This document shows, in pieces, positions 16,432-25,134 of a stretch of 64,000 bases of DNA. The position numbers and the translations under genes are program-made. The notes under the pieces are model-generated. The model searched no databases and was not told where the DNA came from. It saw nothing but the letters and a program-made list of their open reading frames with translations. The stretch's first letter is position 1, and every line of letters starts with the position of its first letter. The DNA comes from an uncultured Bryobacterales bacterium (GTDB lineage: Bacteria; Acidobacteriota; Terriglobia; Bryobacterales; UBA6623): contig CATOTH010000005.1 of NCBI GenBank assembly GCA_951813065.1, positions 186,001 to 250,000 of the forward strand. The letters run 5' to 3'.

Positions 16432-19416
16432 ATGAAAACCTTGCTTGCGTTTCTGGCGGTCGCGGGTTTGCTGGCAGTGTCGGCGCCCGCGCAGGTGACC
16501 ACTGCCACAATCTACGGTCGGGTTCTGGACCCGTCCGGCGCAGTCATTCCGGGAGCCGCCGTACGTGCTGCCAACGAAGCCACGGGCTTGGAGAAGATCG
16601 CGGAGTCGAACGAACGCGGAGAGTTCGTCGTCGCCTACATTCCGGTCGGTCCGTACACGATTACCATCGAGGCGGACGGCTTCAACACTCGCGTGCAGTC
16701 CGGCGTGAACCTTTCCTCCGGCCAGACGGCCGATCTCAGTTTCGTGCTGGAAATCGGCGCGACCACTGAATTGGTCGAGGTCAGCGCAGATGCGCCGCTG
16801 TTGAACACCACCAGCGCCGAGCAAGACATCAGTCTCAGCAGCGACCAGGTGGACCACTTGCCATTGCGAAACCGAGACATCACGTCAATCATCGACCTCG
16901 GCACGGGCGCGTCCAGTAACGGTCTGACGATTTCGCTGAATGGATTGCCCCCGCGTGGCTTCACGTTCGCGGTAGACGGTGTGAATGCCGTGCCCGACTC
17001 GGAGTTCGCGTCGCTCGCAGCCTACCAGAACTACAACTTCATCAAGGGAGTCAGTGTCGAGGCTGTCCAGGGAGTCGAGGTTTCGAAGAACATCTTCTCC
17101 GCCGAGATCGCCAACACGCTCGCAGGCAACGTCAATATCATCACCAAAGGCGGAACCAACGACTATCACGGCAGTGTGTTCGAGCAGTACCAGGCTGGCG
17201 GCCTGAACGCGAACAACCATATCCTGGCGCGGAAGACTTCGTTGGTTTTCCACCAGTACGGCGGGTCGTTGGGCGGGCCGATCGCGAAGAACAAGCTGTT
17301 CTTCTTTGGCACGTTCGAGGGGTACCGCTACAACGCGCAGCAGACACTATCGGGGTCCGTGCCCTCGACCTGGGTGCGAGAACGAGTAATCGCCGCAATC
17401 CCCGAATCGAAGGCGTATTGGGATCTGTGGCCGCTGGCAACGGAGCCTCCGGTTTCTCCTGACGCCGTCGATTCGAACTTCATCGGCACGGATGCGCGCC
17501 AGCGAGAGGACAACACCGCCTCGGTCCGCAGCGACTATTCCGCCAGCGCTAACGACCTGCTGACCGTGCGGTACACGCGCGGGCGGCCATTCCAGAGGAG
17601 CCCGAGGGTCGCGATAGGCAATTCGCGAGTGCATGACGGTCTGACCGAGAATCTCTCTTCAACCTATAACCGGGTCTGGAATCCGACTCTCACGTCGGAG
17701 ACCCGCTTTGGGTATAACCGCGCCGACCTGGACCGGGTGGACCAGATGCTCCTGGCGGGCATCCCGCAGATCAACGGTGCGGGACTGCCCTCGCCATCGC
17801 AAGGCCGGCGCTTCGCCAAGAAAGGGTCGACGTCCACGCTGGAGCAGAACTTCGCCTGGCAGAAGGGACGGCATGCCATAAAATTCGGTGGCCTCTACCA
17901 GGTGGTGTTCGTGCGACGGGCGATCGAAGACACGCCGAACTTCGAGTACTCTACGGTCGAGGAGTTGTTTTCAAACCAGCCGCGTAGCGTGCGATTCAAC
18001 TTCGGACTCGACCCATTCGAGATGTCGCGCTGGCAAACCGGGTTCTTCTTCCAGGACGATTTCCGCGCCAGTTCCGACCTGACGTTGAATTTTGGTCTCC
18101 GCTGGGACTTTGACGCAGTGCCCACAGAACGGGACGGGCGCTTCTTCAACCGGATCACTCCGTTCGGCGCGAACCTGCCGCCCGACGAGCCGTGGTACCC
18201 CCAATACAACTCATTCTCCCCGCGGACGGGTTTCGCGTACAAAGTTGGCGACTCCGGCAATACGGTGATCCGAGGCGGGTCGGGCATTTTCGTCATGCCG
18301 CACAACTTCTTCTCCGGGCCGGTCGAAATCATCCGGAACGCGGCCGACTCACCGGCAGAGGTTGGTTTCAGCCGGGCGCAGATCGAGCAATTCGGAGTCC
18401 AGTACCCGTTCAGCACGGAAAGCGCGAAGTCGCACGCGCAAGCTTCCGGAATCATGGGTGGAACCGTGGTCGACCCGAACTGGAAGAACGCCTACAGCAT
18501 CCAGTACACGCTGGGAATCCAGCGCCAACTCACCGGTACGACGGTCTTCGACATTGCGTACGTGGGGAACCACGGAGTCAAGGTGACAACCAGCCCGCGC
18601 GTGAACCGTCCAGACCGGGTGACGGGCCTGTTGCCGCGCGAAGACTTCACGGCCCGCTTCCGCTTCTACCAGAGCAACGATTCGACGACCTACCACAGCT
18701 TGCAGACGTCGCTCAAGAAGCGATTCTCGGACAATCTCACGTTCAACATGAACTACACCTGGGCCAGCAACATGGCGTACTCAAGTGGCGACCTGAGCTG
18801 CTGCCTGATCCAACCCTGGAGCCTCCTCGACTTGGCCAACAATCGCGCCCCGACCAACTACCACATTCGCCACCGCTACACGCTCGATTTCGTCTATGAC
18901 ATCCCGGTTCCGGACGGACTGGGGAAAGCCGCGCAAAGCATTCTGGGCAATTGGCAGATCGGAGGGATCCTAACGCTGCGAACAGGCAACCCGCTCAACA
19001 TTTCCCAAGGCAGCAGCGGCCCTGCGCAGCGTCCCGACATCGTGGCTTCCAGCCACTCAGCTGCTGTCAGAGGCGACTATCGCACGAGCTTGCAGAATGG
19101 CACGTACCAGTACCTGGACGTGGGCGCGTTCAGTCAAGTAGACAGGCACCCTGTAAGCCGGCAATCGCTGCGCCAAGGCTCGCTTTCGCGCAACGCAATC
19201 TATGGGCCCGGATTTTCCGGGTTGGACGCAACCATCAACAAGAGGGTGTTTCTCAACGAGAATCACCGACTGGAAGTAAGGGTTGAATTCTTCAACGCCA
19301 CGAATCACACGAACCTCGGAGGAATGCAGACGAACATCCTGAGCAGCCAGTTCGGTCGACTCAGGTCAGCGAATCCCGGAAGGGCCACTCAGTTGAGCCT
19401 GCGGTACGAGTTCTGA
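16432..19416 (+). CDS. TonB-dependent outer-membrane receptor with carboxypeptidase-regulatory domain
   Basis: A 994-aa Oar/Acidobacteria-type TonB receptor for uptake of large substrates. The signal peptide is KTLLAFLAVAGLLAVSAPAQ. The CarboxypepD-regulatory domain spans about residues 25-105 (IYGRVLDPSGAVIPGAAV). The plug domain follows (AVDGVNAVPDSEF, GGSLGGPIAKNKLFFF), and then a long beta-barrel. The terminal strand LSLRYEF ends in Phe, as BAM substrates do. ATG 16432 is used, but the in-frame TTG at 16387 has the better Shine-Dalgarno. It lies downstream of the QKP oxidoreductase. A frameshifted tail of a second receptor follows at about 19540-19770. Confidence 0.93.
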   Translation: MKTLLAFLAVAGLLAVSAPAQVTTATIYGRVLDPSGAVIPGAAVRAANEATGLEKIAESNERGEFVVAYIPVGPYTITIEADGFNTRVQSGVNLSSGQTADLSFVLEIGATTELVEVSADAPLLNTTSAEQDISLSSDQVDHLPLRNRDITSIIDLGTGASSNGLTISLNGLPPRGFTFAVDGVNAVPDSEFASLAAYQNYNFIKGVSVEAVQGVEVSKNIFSAEIANTLAGNVNIITKGGTNDYHGSVFEQYQAGGLNANNHILARKTSLVFHQYGGSLGGPIAKNKLFFFGTFEGYRYNAQQTLSGSVPSTWVRERVIAAIPESKAYWDLWPLATEPPVSPDAVDSNFIGTDARQREDNTASVRSDYSASANDLLTVRYTRGRPFQRSPRVAIGNSRVHDGLTENLSSTYNRVWNPTLTSETRFGYNRADLDRVDQMLLAGIPQINGAGLPSPSQGRRFAKKGSTSTLEQNFAWQKGRHAIKFGGLYQVVFVRRAIEDTPNFEYSTVEELFSNQPRSVRFNFGLDPFEMSRWQTGFFFQDDFRASSDLTLNFGLRWDFDAVPTERDGRFFNRITPFGANLPPDEPWYPQYNSFSPRTGFAYKVGDSGNTVIRGGSGIFVMPHNFFSGPVEIIRNAADSPAEVGFSRAQIEQFGVQYPFSTESAKSHAQASGIMGGTVVDPNWKNAYSIQYTLGIQRQLTGTTVFDIAYVGNHGVKVTTSPRVNRPDRVTGLLPREDFTARFRFYQSNDSTTYHSLQTSLKKRFSDNLTFNMNYTWASNMAYSSGDLSCCLIQPWSLLDLANNRAPTNYHIRHRYTLDFVYDIPVPDGLGKAAQSILGNWQIGGILTLRTGNPLNISQGSSGPAQRPDIVASSHSAAVRGDYRTSLQNGTYQYLDVGAFSQVDRHPVSRQSLRQGSLSRNAIYGPGFSGLDATINKRVFLNENHRLEVRVEFFNATNHTNLGGMQTNILSSQFGRLRSANPGRATQLSLRYEF

Positions 19417-19539
19417 GCATCGGAGAGAGAATTCATATAGCATCTCGATTCGGTTTGCGCGGTCGCCAAGGGCAAGGCTGCCTGCGGCGGTGTTCGTGAA
19501 CATTTCTCCCAACGTCGGCGGAAATCGGTCCGGCTAGCC

Positions 19540-19770
19540 GGGCGTTCGATCTATCGACCGGGCGCCTGGCCGGTCGATGTCTCGCTCTCGAAGAGCCTCA
19601 ACCTCGATGACGAAGGGATGCGTGTCCAGCTGAGCGTTGGCTCTTCAACGCCTTGAACCACTCCATCTTCGGCGGAATCGATACCAACACGCGCGGCGGT
19701 GGGTCGGACGCGATTCGCGGCGGCTTCGGGCGCATCACGTCGACCCGGCCCCGCCCGAACGATGCGCCAC
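19540..19770 (+). pseudogene. Remnant of a second TonB-dependent receptor C-terminus
   Basis: Conceptual translation gives RSIYRPGAWPVDVSLSKS then LNLDDEGMRVQLS in one frame. After a frameshift near 19632 it continues with ERWLFNALNHSIFGG, RGGFGRITSTR in another. This is the typical C-terminal barrel signature of the family (compare VEFFNATNHTNLGG in the intact receptor). No upstream part of the gene remains. It is probably a leftover of a tandem receptor after deletion. Confidence 0.6.
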
Positions 19771-19794
19771 TCGAGCGAATCCTCAAGGGGCAGA

Positions 19795-19800
19795 TACTAT
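19795..19800 (+). promoter_or_regulatory. Candidate -10 box of a leaderless transcript
   Basis: TACTAT lies 6 nt before ATG 19807, with no Shine-Dalgarno between them. Confidence 0.35.
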
Positions 19801-19806
19801 CGAGAT

Positions 19807-21717
19807 ATGCGATCGCGGCACATGATCGCCAGCATGCTCGCGTTGGCCGCTGTGGTGCCTACCCACCTCCTGGCGGCAGGCTCGGGGCCTACCTTCAATC
19901 GAGATGTGTCGCGAATCGTCTGGGACCGTTGCACCCCATGCCACCGCCCGGGTGGTGCTGGGCCTTTCCCCTTGGTTGACTACGGCGATGTGGCCAAGCG
20001 GGCCGCATTGATCGCGGATGTCATCAAGAGGCGCTACATGCCCCCTTGGCAGCCAACTCCTGGAATCGCCAAGTTCGAGGGCGAACGGTGGATGCCGGAG
20101 AGCGAGATCGCTACGGTGCTGAAGTGGATCGAGGAGGATCGACCGGAGGGGCATGCCGAAGACCTGCCGGTCAGGCCAACCTGGCCGTCAGACTGGAGCC
20201 TGGGCGAGCCGGATCTGATTCTGGAGATGGACGAAGCGTTCTCCATCCCAGCCGAGGGGCCGGACGTCTTTCGGAACTTCGTCCTGGCGGTTCCAGTCGA
20301 ACAAACCCGTCACGTCCGGGGATTCGAGTTTCGTCCGGGCAATGCGCCAATCGTGCACCATGCCCGCATGCTGCTCGATCCGAACCGGGTTTCCCGACGT
20401 CGCGACGAACGCGAGCCGGGGCCGGGATTCAGCGAGGGGATGGCGCTTGGCGAAGTGTTCGACCCGGACGGCCACTGGATGGGCTGGACGCCCGGAAAGC
20501 GGCCGACTTTGCTGCAGCCTGACCTGGCCTGGCGAATCGACCCGGGGAGCGACCTCGTGCTCGAGCTTCACATGCTGCCCACGGGAAAGCCGGAAACCAT
20601 TCGGTCGTCGCTAGGGCTGTACTTCACCAATCAGGCGCCCAAGCGAACTCCGTTCATCCTGCGGCTGGGTCGCAACGATATCGATATTCCGGCCGGCGAA
20701 AGCAACTACGTCATCGAGGATTCCTACCAGACGCCGGTCGACATCGAAGTGCTCAACGTCTACGCCCACGCGCACTACTTGGGCAGATCGGTGGAGGGCT
20801 GGGCTGTCTTGCCGGGAGGGGAGCGCCGAGACCTTCTCCGCATCGAAGATTGGTCGTTCGACTGGCAGGACGAGTATCGCTACCAGGAGCCTGTCGGGTT
20901 ACCCCGAGGCAGCCGCATCTTCATGCGATTCTCCTACGACAACTCCGCGGGAAACCCCCGCAACCCGAGCCATCCCCCGAAGAGAGTCACGTACGGCTGG
21001 AGGACGTTTGAAGAAATGGGCGACCTCTGGTTCCAGGTCCTCCCCAAGGACAGGGCCGACCGGGAAATTCTCGCTCAAGACTTCCTGCGAAAGGAGCGCC
21101 TCGCTCAACTGGCGGGTCTCGGGAAGCAACTCGAGATCAATCCCGGCGATCTCGGCAAGCGCAACGACCTCGGCTACTGGAATCTCCAGGCCGGCAGATT
21201 GCCCGAAGCCATCCGCGCGTTCGAACAAGTGCTTGAGGGCGACCCGGGGAGTGTCTTCGCTTGGCACAATCTCGGGTTGGCCTGGAATCTCCAGGGCGAG
21301 ACGGCCAAGGCGGCTACCGCATACCACCATGCGATCGAGGCAGACCCAGCTCACGCGCCGTCGCTGAACAACCTCGCGGTCGTGCTGGTGAACACCGGGC
21401 GGGCCGACGAGGCCGAGCGCCACCTTCGCCGGGCGATTCTCATCCAACCGCGGTACATCGAAGCTTATGGAAACCTGGGGGCGATCCTGGTCTCGTTCGC
21501 ACGAATCGAGGATGCCGTAGCGGTCTACCAACAGGCGCTGGAGATTGACCCTGGCTACGGCCCGGTGCACTATAATCTGGCAGGCCTCCACCGGAAGGCC
21601 GGGAACATCGAAGCGGCTCGGCGCCACTATCAGGCTGCGGCGGCAAGCGACTACGAAAGGGCCGCCACGCTCGGTCGCCAGGCATTGGAACAGATGAACG
21701 CCGAGACGAGTCCATGA
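19807..21717 (+). CDS. Secreted cytochrome c-motif / copper monooxygenase-like / TPR protein
   Basis: A 636-aa exported protein of three parts. (1) A haem c-binding site CTPCH (C42, C45, H46) after a signal peptide. (2) A central domain, about residues 130-420, resembling copper type II ascorbate-dependent monooxygenases: the HH pair at 184-185 (IVHHARMLLD), a HAHYLG motif later, and ELHMLPTG as a possible Met ligand region. (3) C-terminal TPR repeats from about residue 470 (YWNLQAGRLPEAIRAFEQVL, AWHNLGLAWNLQGE). The combination is known from Acidobacteria and Planctomycetes, but its function is not established. The role in peptide or small-molecule oxidation is inferred from the central domain only. 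ATG 19807 is chosen because a signal peptide starts there. Confidence 0.75.
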   Translation: MRSRHMIASMLALAAVVPTHLLAAGSGPTFNRDVSRIVWDRCTPCHRPGGAGPFPLVDYGDVAKRAALIADVIKRRYMPPWQPTPGIAKFEGERWMPESEIATVLKWIEEDRPEGHAEDLPVRPTWPSDWSLGEPDLILEMDEAFSIPAEGPDVFRNFVLAVPVEQTRHVRGFEFRPGNAPIVHHARMLLDPNRVSRRRDEREPGPGFSEGMALGEVFDPDGHWMGWTPGKRPTLLQPDLAWRIDPGSDLVLELHMLPTGKPETIRSSLGLYFTNQAPKRTPFILRLGRNDIDIPAGESNYVIEDSYQTPVDIEVLNVYAHAHYLGRSVEGWAVLPGGERRDLLRIEDWSFDWQDEYRYQEPVGLPRGSRIFMRFSYDNSAGNPRNPSHPPKRVTYGWRTFEEMGDLWFQVLPKDRADREILAQDFLRKERLAQLAGLGKQLEINPGDLGKRNDLGYWNLQAGRLPEAIRAFEQVLEGDPGSVFAWHNLGLAWNLQGETAKAATAYHHAIEADPAHAPSLNNLAVVLVNTGRADEAERHLRRAILIQPRYIEAYGNLGAILVSFARIEDAVAVYQQALEIDPGYGPVHYNLAGLHRKAGNIEAARRHYQAAAASDYERAATLGRQALEQMNAETSP

Positions 21718-21793
21718 TGCATCTTGTGGGTCGTTCCGATACCGCTGTCGAACGCGTCGCGCAACCCAATCGGATGCCCGTGCTCTTCCGGCC

Positions 21794-21822
21794 TTGACAA
21801 GCGTGCGTCGATCCATTTCAAT
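21794..21822 (+). promoter_or_regulatory. Candidate sigma-70 promoter
   Basis: TTGACA (21794-21799), 17-bp spacer, TTCAAT (21817-21822), about 80 bp before the ATG at 21905. Confidence 0.4.
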
Positions 21823-21904
21823 ATGTCCGTATCGTGATCGGCAAGCGTCCAGGGATGGCCTTCGCGGATCGCGCCCAGCAGATCGTTTGAAGGAGGCTCC
21901 GCTC

Positions 21905-22333
21905 ATGAGATCCCACACCCTGGCTTCAGTCACCACCTGGCGCAATTGGCTGGCTGCCCTGGCGAGCATTGGCGTGCTCGCTTGCCTGGTGACCTCCGCG
22001 ACCGCCCAAGGGCAGAGGCCGGCGAAGCTCACCGGCCTGACCGCGGAGATCGTCGGGAACAAGCAGGTCAAGTTCACTTGGGACAATTCCAAGGACTCGA
22101 GTATCGATCGGGTCGGCTACCGCTACGACCGTAGCTCGCCGGAACCCGAAGCCTGGGACCAGCCGTGGACAAACACCCGGGTCAACCGGCCGGCAAGGGC
22201 TACCAGCTGGGTTTGGAAGGCCCCTGGGGGGGAGCCCTACGGCACCTACTACTTCCACTTCCGCGTTAGAAACGCAAGCGGCTGGAGTGCCAGGTCCGAC
22301 TTGGTCACGGTGGAGCTGGCCCCGAAGAAATAG
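21905..22333 (+). CDS. Small secreted protein with fibronectin type III-like domain
   Basis: A 142-aa protein with a signal peptide of about 35 residues (WLAALASIGVLACLVTSATA). One beta-sandwich-like domain follows with an Fn3 pattern: LTGLTAEIVGNKQVKFTWD, YRYDRSS and GTYYFHFRVRNASGWSA near the end. Such domains bind proteins or carbohydrates; no catalytic residues are visible. ATG 21905 follows GGAGG. It appears monocistronic, with its own promoter. Confidence 0.65.
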   Translation: MRSHTLASVTTWRNWLAALASIGVLACLVTSATAQGQRPAKLTGLTAEIVGNKQVKFTWDNSKDSSIDRVGYRYDRSSPEPEAWDQPWTNTRVNRPARATSWVWKAPGGEPYGTYYFHFRVRNASGWSARSDLVTVELAPKK

Positions 22334-22442
22334 CTGCTTGACCGGCTGGCAGTCCGCTCCGGCCTGGCGCAACGAAGAGCCGTCTACCTCCAGATAGCGC
22401 CCGCTCGCCGGCAATTGTGCCCGCCTGCCGTCTGCGTCCGTC

Positions 22443-22501
22443 TGTTAGAATCCCAAGAAAGCCAGATCTCCTGGCTGTAGGCGGCATCCAGCCGGATGCC
22501 G
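22443..22501 (+). promoter_or_regulatory. Extended -10 promoter and double-hairpin 5' leader
   Basis: TG-T-TAGAAT (22443-22451) is an extended -10 box. The following ~60-nt leader holds two hairpins: GCCAG/CTGGC (22461-22475, loop ATCTC) and the perfect 8-bp CGGCATCC/GGATGCCG (22482-22501, loop AGCC). The ribosome-binding site GAGAGG (22505-22510) lies immediately after the second stem. The arrangement could stabilise the mRNA or gate translation. Confidence 0.45.
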
Positions 22502-22519
22502 GAAGAGAGGATCGCAACA

Positions 22520-23149
22520 ATGAAATTCGCAGCCCTAACGGCATTCGCAGTAGCGTTCGCATGCTTGGCAATGCCCGCAGCCGCCCAGGACACGAGCCTG
22601 AGCTTCTTCATCACCAGCGTCGGATCGGGAGACGGCGCCAACCTCGGAGGACTCGACGGCGCCGACGCCCACTGCCAGAAGCTCGCCGCAGCCGCCGGAG
22701 CCGGAAGCAACACCTGGCGGGCCTACCTCAGCGCGAAGGGTGTCAATGCGCGCGACCGAATCGGGAACGGTCCCTGGCATAACGCCAAGGGTGTGCAGGT
22801 CGCGATGAACGTCGACGACCTGCACTCGGAAAACACCAAGCTCGGCAAGGAGAACTCCCTGACCGAGATGGGCAAGATGGTGAACGGGCGCGGCGACTCG
22901 CCGAACCAGCATGACATCCTGACCGGATCCCAGCTGGACGGATCCGCGTTCACCGACGACGCCGACCACACCTGTGGCGACTGGACGAAGAACGGCGAGG
23001 GCAGCGCCCAGGTCGGCCATCATGACCGACAGGGCGGAGGCCAGAACCCGACATCCTGGAATTCCGCGCACGGCTCGCGCGGGTGCAGCCAAGCAAACCT
23101 GGTCGGGACTGGCGGCAACGGTTACTTCTACTGCTTCGCCGCCAACTAG
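22520..23149 (+). CDS. Secreted lectin-like (DUF1554-type) protein
   Basis: A 209-aa secreted protein with signal peptide KFAALTAFAVAFACLAMPAAA. The mature part starts with FFITSVGSGDGANLGG and GADAHCQKLA, a pattern typical of DUF1554/endostatin-like C-type-lectin-fold proteins. Cysteines (HCQK, HTCGDW, RGCSQ, FYCF) could form two disulfides. WRAYLSAKG and HTCGDWT are further family-like segments. The function is unknown; a cell-surface or matrix-binding role is the usual guess. It starts at ATG 22520 after GAGAGG, has its own extended -10 promoter and leader hairpins, and is followed by a strong hairpin. Confidence 0.65.
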   Translation: MKFAALTAFAVAFACLAMPAAAQDTSLSFFITSVGSGDGANLGGLDGADAHCQKLAAAAGAGSNTWRAYLSAKGVNARDRIGNGPWHNAKGVQVAMNVDDLHSENTKLGKENSLTEMGKMVNGRGDSPNQHDILTGSQLDGSAFTDDADHTCGDWTKNGEGSAQVGHHDRQGGGQNPTSWNSAHGSRGCSQANLVGTGGNGYFYCFAAN

Positions 23150-23174
23150 GCGAGGGGCCGCTGTAGCAGCCCGC

Positions 23175-23214
23175 GTCCGGCGTGCCGCCCGCCCGCTGGG
23201 CGGCACGCGCGGAC
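23175..23214 (+). terminator. Long GC-rich hairpin after the lectin-like gene
   Basis: A perfect 10-bp stem, CGTGCCGCCC (23181-23190) with GGGCGGCACG (23198-23207) and a 7-nt loop. It is extended on the outside by GTCC/GGAC (23175-23178 with 23211-23214) across a small bulge. It ends 12 bp before the next start codon. It is likely a terminator without a U-tract, or a processing or stability stem. Confidence 0.5.
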
Positions 23215-23225
23215 CGAAAGTATCA

Positions 23226-25109
23226 ATGCCGCGATACAATCCGCTCGTGCGTATCGTTTGCTTGTCCCTGTCACTGCTGGCCCCGCTCCTGCCCGCGCAG
23301 GAATGGAGACACTACGGCAACGATCCCGGCGGGATGCGCTACTCGCCGCTCGACCAGATCAACCGGGCCAACGTCGGCAGCCTCGAGATCGCGTGGGAAT
23401 ACGACAGCCCCGATTTCTCGGACGGCAAGGCCGGGACGCCAACGCGGTCCGCCTTCGAGGCAACTCCGCTGATGATCGGCGGGACCCTCTACGTTCCAAC
23501 CCCCTTGGACCGCGTGCTGGCGCTCGACGCTGGAACCGGAAGACTCCGCTGGGAGTTCGATCCGGGGCTCGACAGGCGGAAGCGGTTCAACCTGTTCATC
23601 AACCGTGGGATCAGCTACTGGGCACAACGCGAGAAAGAACGCCTAGTACTCGGTGGCCAGACGGGGCTCGTCTTCTCGATCGACCCGCAGACGGGCCAGC
23701 CGGACCGGGACTTCGGCGAGAAGGGAGTATTGGACGTAGCCCGGGACATGCTGGAAGGCGGCGTGGAAGGGCAGTTCGGGCTGACGTCTCCGATTCCGCA
23801 GTGCGCGGGTACCCTCGTCATTGGCGGCCGCGTCTCCGACGGGCTTCCCCGAGGACCGAGCGGGGACGTCCGTGGCTATGACATCCACACCGGCCAGCTC
23901 CGCTGGCGGTTCCACACGGTGCCCCACTCCGGCGAGTTCGGCAACGAGACCTGGGGAGGCGATTCGTGGAAACGCCGCGGCGGCTCGAACCTCTGGTCGA
24001 TCGCCAGCGTCGACGAGGAACTCGGGCTGGCCTACGTCCCACTGGGCTCGCCGTCGTACGACTACTACGGCGGGGACCGCCCGGGCGCCAACCTCTTCGG
24101 AAACAGCTTGGTGGCGCTGGACTGCCGCACGGGAAGCCGCCGCTGGCACTTCCAGTCCATCCACCACGATATCTGGGATTGGGACCTGCCCTCGCAGCCG
24201 TCACTGGTCGAGGTCGTCCGGGACGGCACTCCGGTCAAGGCAGTGGCGCTCGCCACCAAGACAGGATTCCTCTTCCTGTTCGATCGGGCGACGGGCGAAC
24301 CCCTGTTCGACATCGAGGAGCACCCCGCCCCGGTCGGTGACTTGCCCGGCGAGTACTACCACCCGACCCAGCCCAGGCCCGTCCTGCCCAAGCCGTTCAT
24401 CCGGCAATCGATGCGGGCCGACGAGATCACAACCGTAACCCCGGAGTCACGCGCCGAGTGCCTGGAAATGCTGGAGGGCGCGTCGATCGAGGGTCCGCTC
24501 TTCCGACCGCGGTTGCGCCAGTTGACGGTCTTCTTCCCCGGGACGAACGGCGGGTCGAACTGGGGCGGAGGGGCCTTTGACCCCGAAACGGCTACCTTCT
24601 ACATCAATTCCATGGATGTCGGCTCGCTGGCATCGATGGTGCCGCGGGGCGAAGACGCCGAAATCCCCTGGCGAAGCCGCTCGGGGCCCCAGGGCCGCTT
24701 CTGGGATTCCAACATGTACCCCTGCCAGCAACCCCCGTGGGGGCACCTGACAGCCATCGACCTCAATACCGGCGAATTCCGCTGGCGCAAGGTGCTGGGC
24801 GAGTACGACGAACTGACCGAGCGCGGCATCCCCCCGACCGGAGCCTCGAACCTTGGCGGGCCGATCGTCACGGCTGGGGGGCTCGTGTTCATCGCGGCGA
24901 CCAACGACAAGCGCTTGCGGGCCTTCGACAAGGACACCGGCGATCTGGTCTGGGAGTTCCGCCTGCCCGCAAGCGCCCACGCGACGCCGATGACCTACAT
25001 GCTGGACGGACGGCAGTACCTGGCCCTCGCCGTCGGGGGCGGCAACAAATACAACCCGGGAAGTTTCATGGCCAAGGTGATGGCCTTTCGGCTGCCGGAC
25101 GCCAGGTAG
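23226..25109 (+). CDS. PQQ-dependent (quinoprotein) dehydrogenase, glucose-dehydrogenase-like
   Basis: A 627-aa periplasmic eight-bladed propeller enzyme that oxidises alcohols or sugars with pyrroloquinoline quinone. Propeller landmarks are WRHYGNDPGGMRYSPLDQI at the mature N-terminus, then LVLGGQTGLVFSIDPQTG, GGSNLWSIASVDEE and SIHHDIWDWDLPSQPS. No haem motif is present, so electrons would go to a separate acceptor. ATG 23226 is annotated; GTG 23247 gives a more typical signal peptide (RIVCLSLSLLAPLLPAQ) and follows a TACAAT box by 7 nt, so it could be the leaderless start. The substrate is unknown. Confidence 0.9.
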   Translation: MPRYNPLVRIVCLSLSLLAPLLPAQEWRHYGNDPGGMRYSPLDQINRANVGSLEIAWEYDSPDFSDGKAGTPTRSAFEATPLMIGGTLYVPTPLDRVLALDAGTGRLRWEFDPGLDRRKRFNLFINRGISYWAQREKERLVLGGQTGLVFSIDPQTGQPDRDFGEKGVLDVARDMLEGGVEGQFGLTSPIPQCAGTLVIGGRVSDGLPRGPSGDVRGYDIHTGQLRWRFHTVPHSGEFGNETWGGDSWKRRGGSNLWSIASVDEELGLAYVPLGSPSYDYYGGDRPGANLFGNSLVALDCRTGSRRWHFQSIHHDIWDWDLPSQPSLVEVVRDGTPVKAVALATKTGFLFLFDRATGEPLFDIEEHPAPVGDLPGEYYHPTQPRPVLPKPFIRQSMRADEITTVTPESRAECLEMLEGASIEGPLFRPRLRQLTVFFPGTNGGSNWGGGAFDPETATFYINSMDVGSLASMVPRGEDAEIPWRSRSGPQGRFWDSNMYPCQQPPWGHLTAIDLNTGEFRWRKVLGEYDELTERGIPPTGASNLGGPIVTAGGLVFIAATNDKRLRAFDKDTGDLVWEFRLPASAHATPMTYMLDGRQYLALAVGGGNKYNPGSFMAKVMAFRLPDAR

Positions 25110-25134
25110 CCACCAGCCCGACCGCGGCAAGCCC

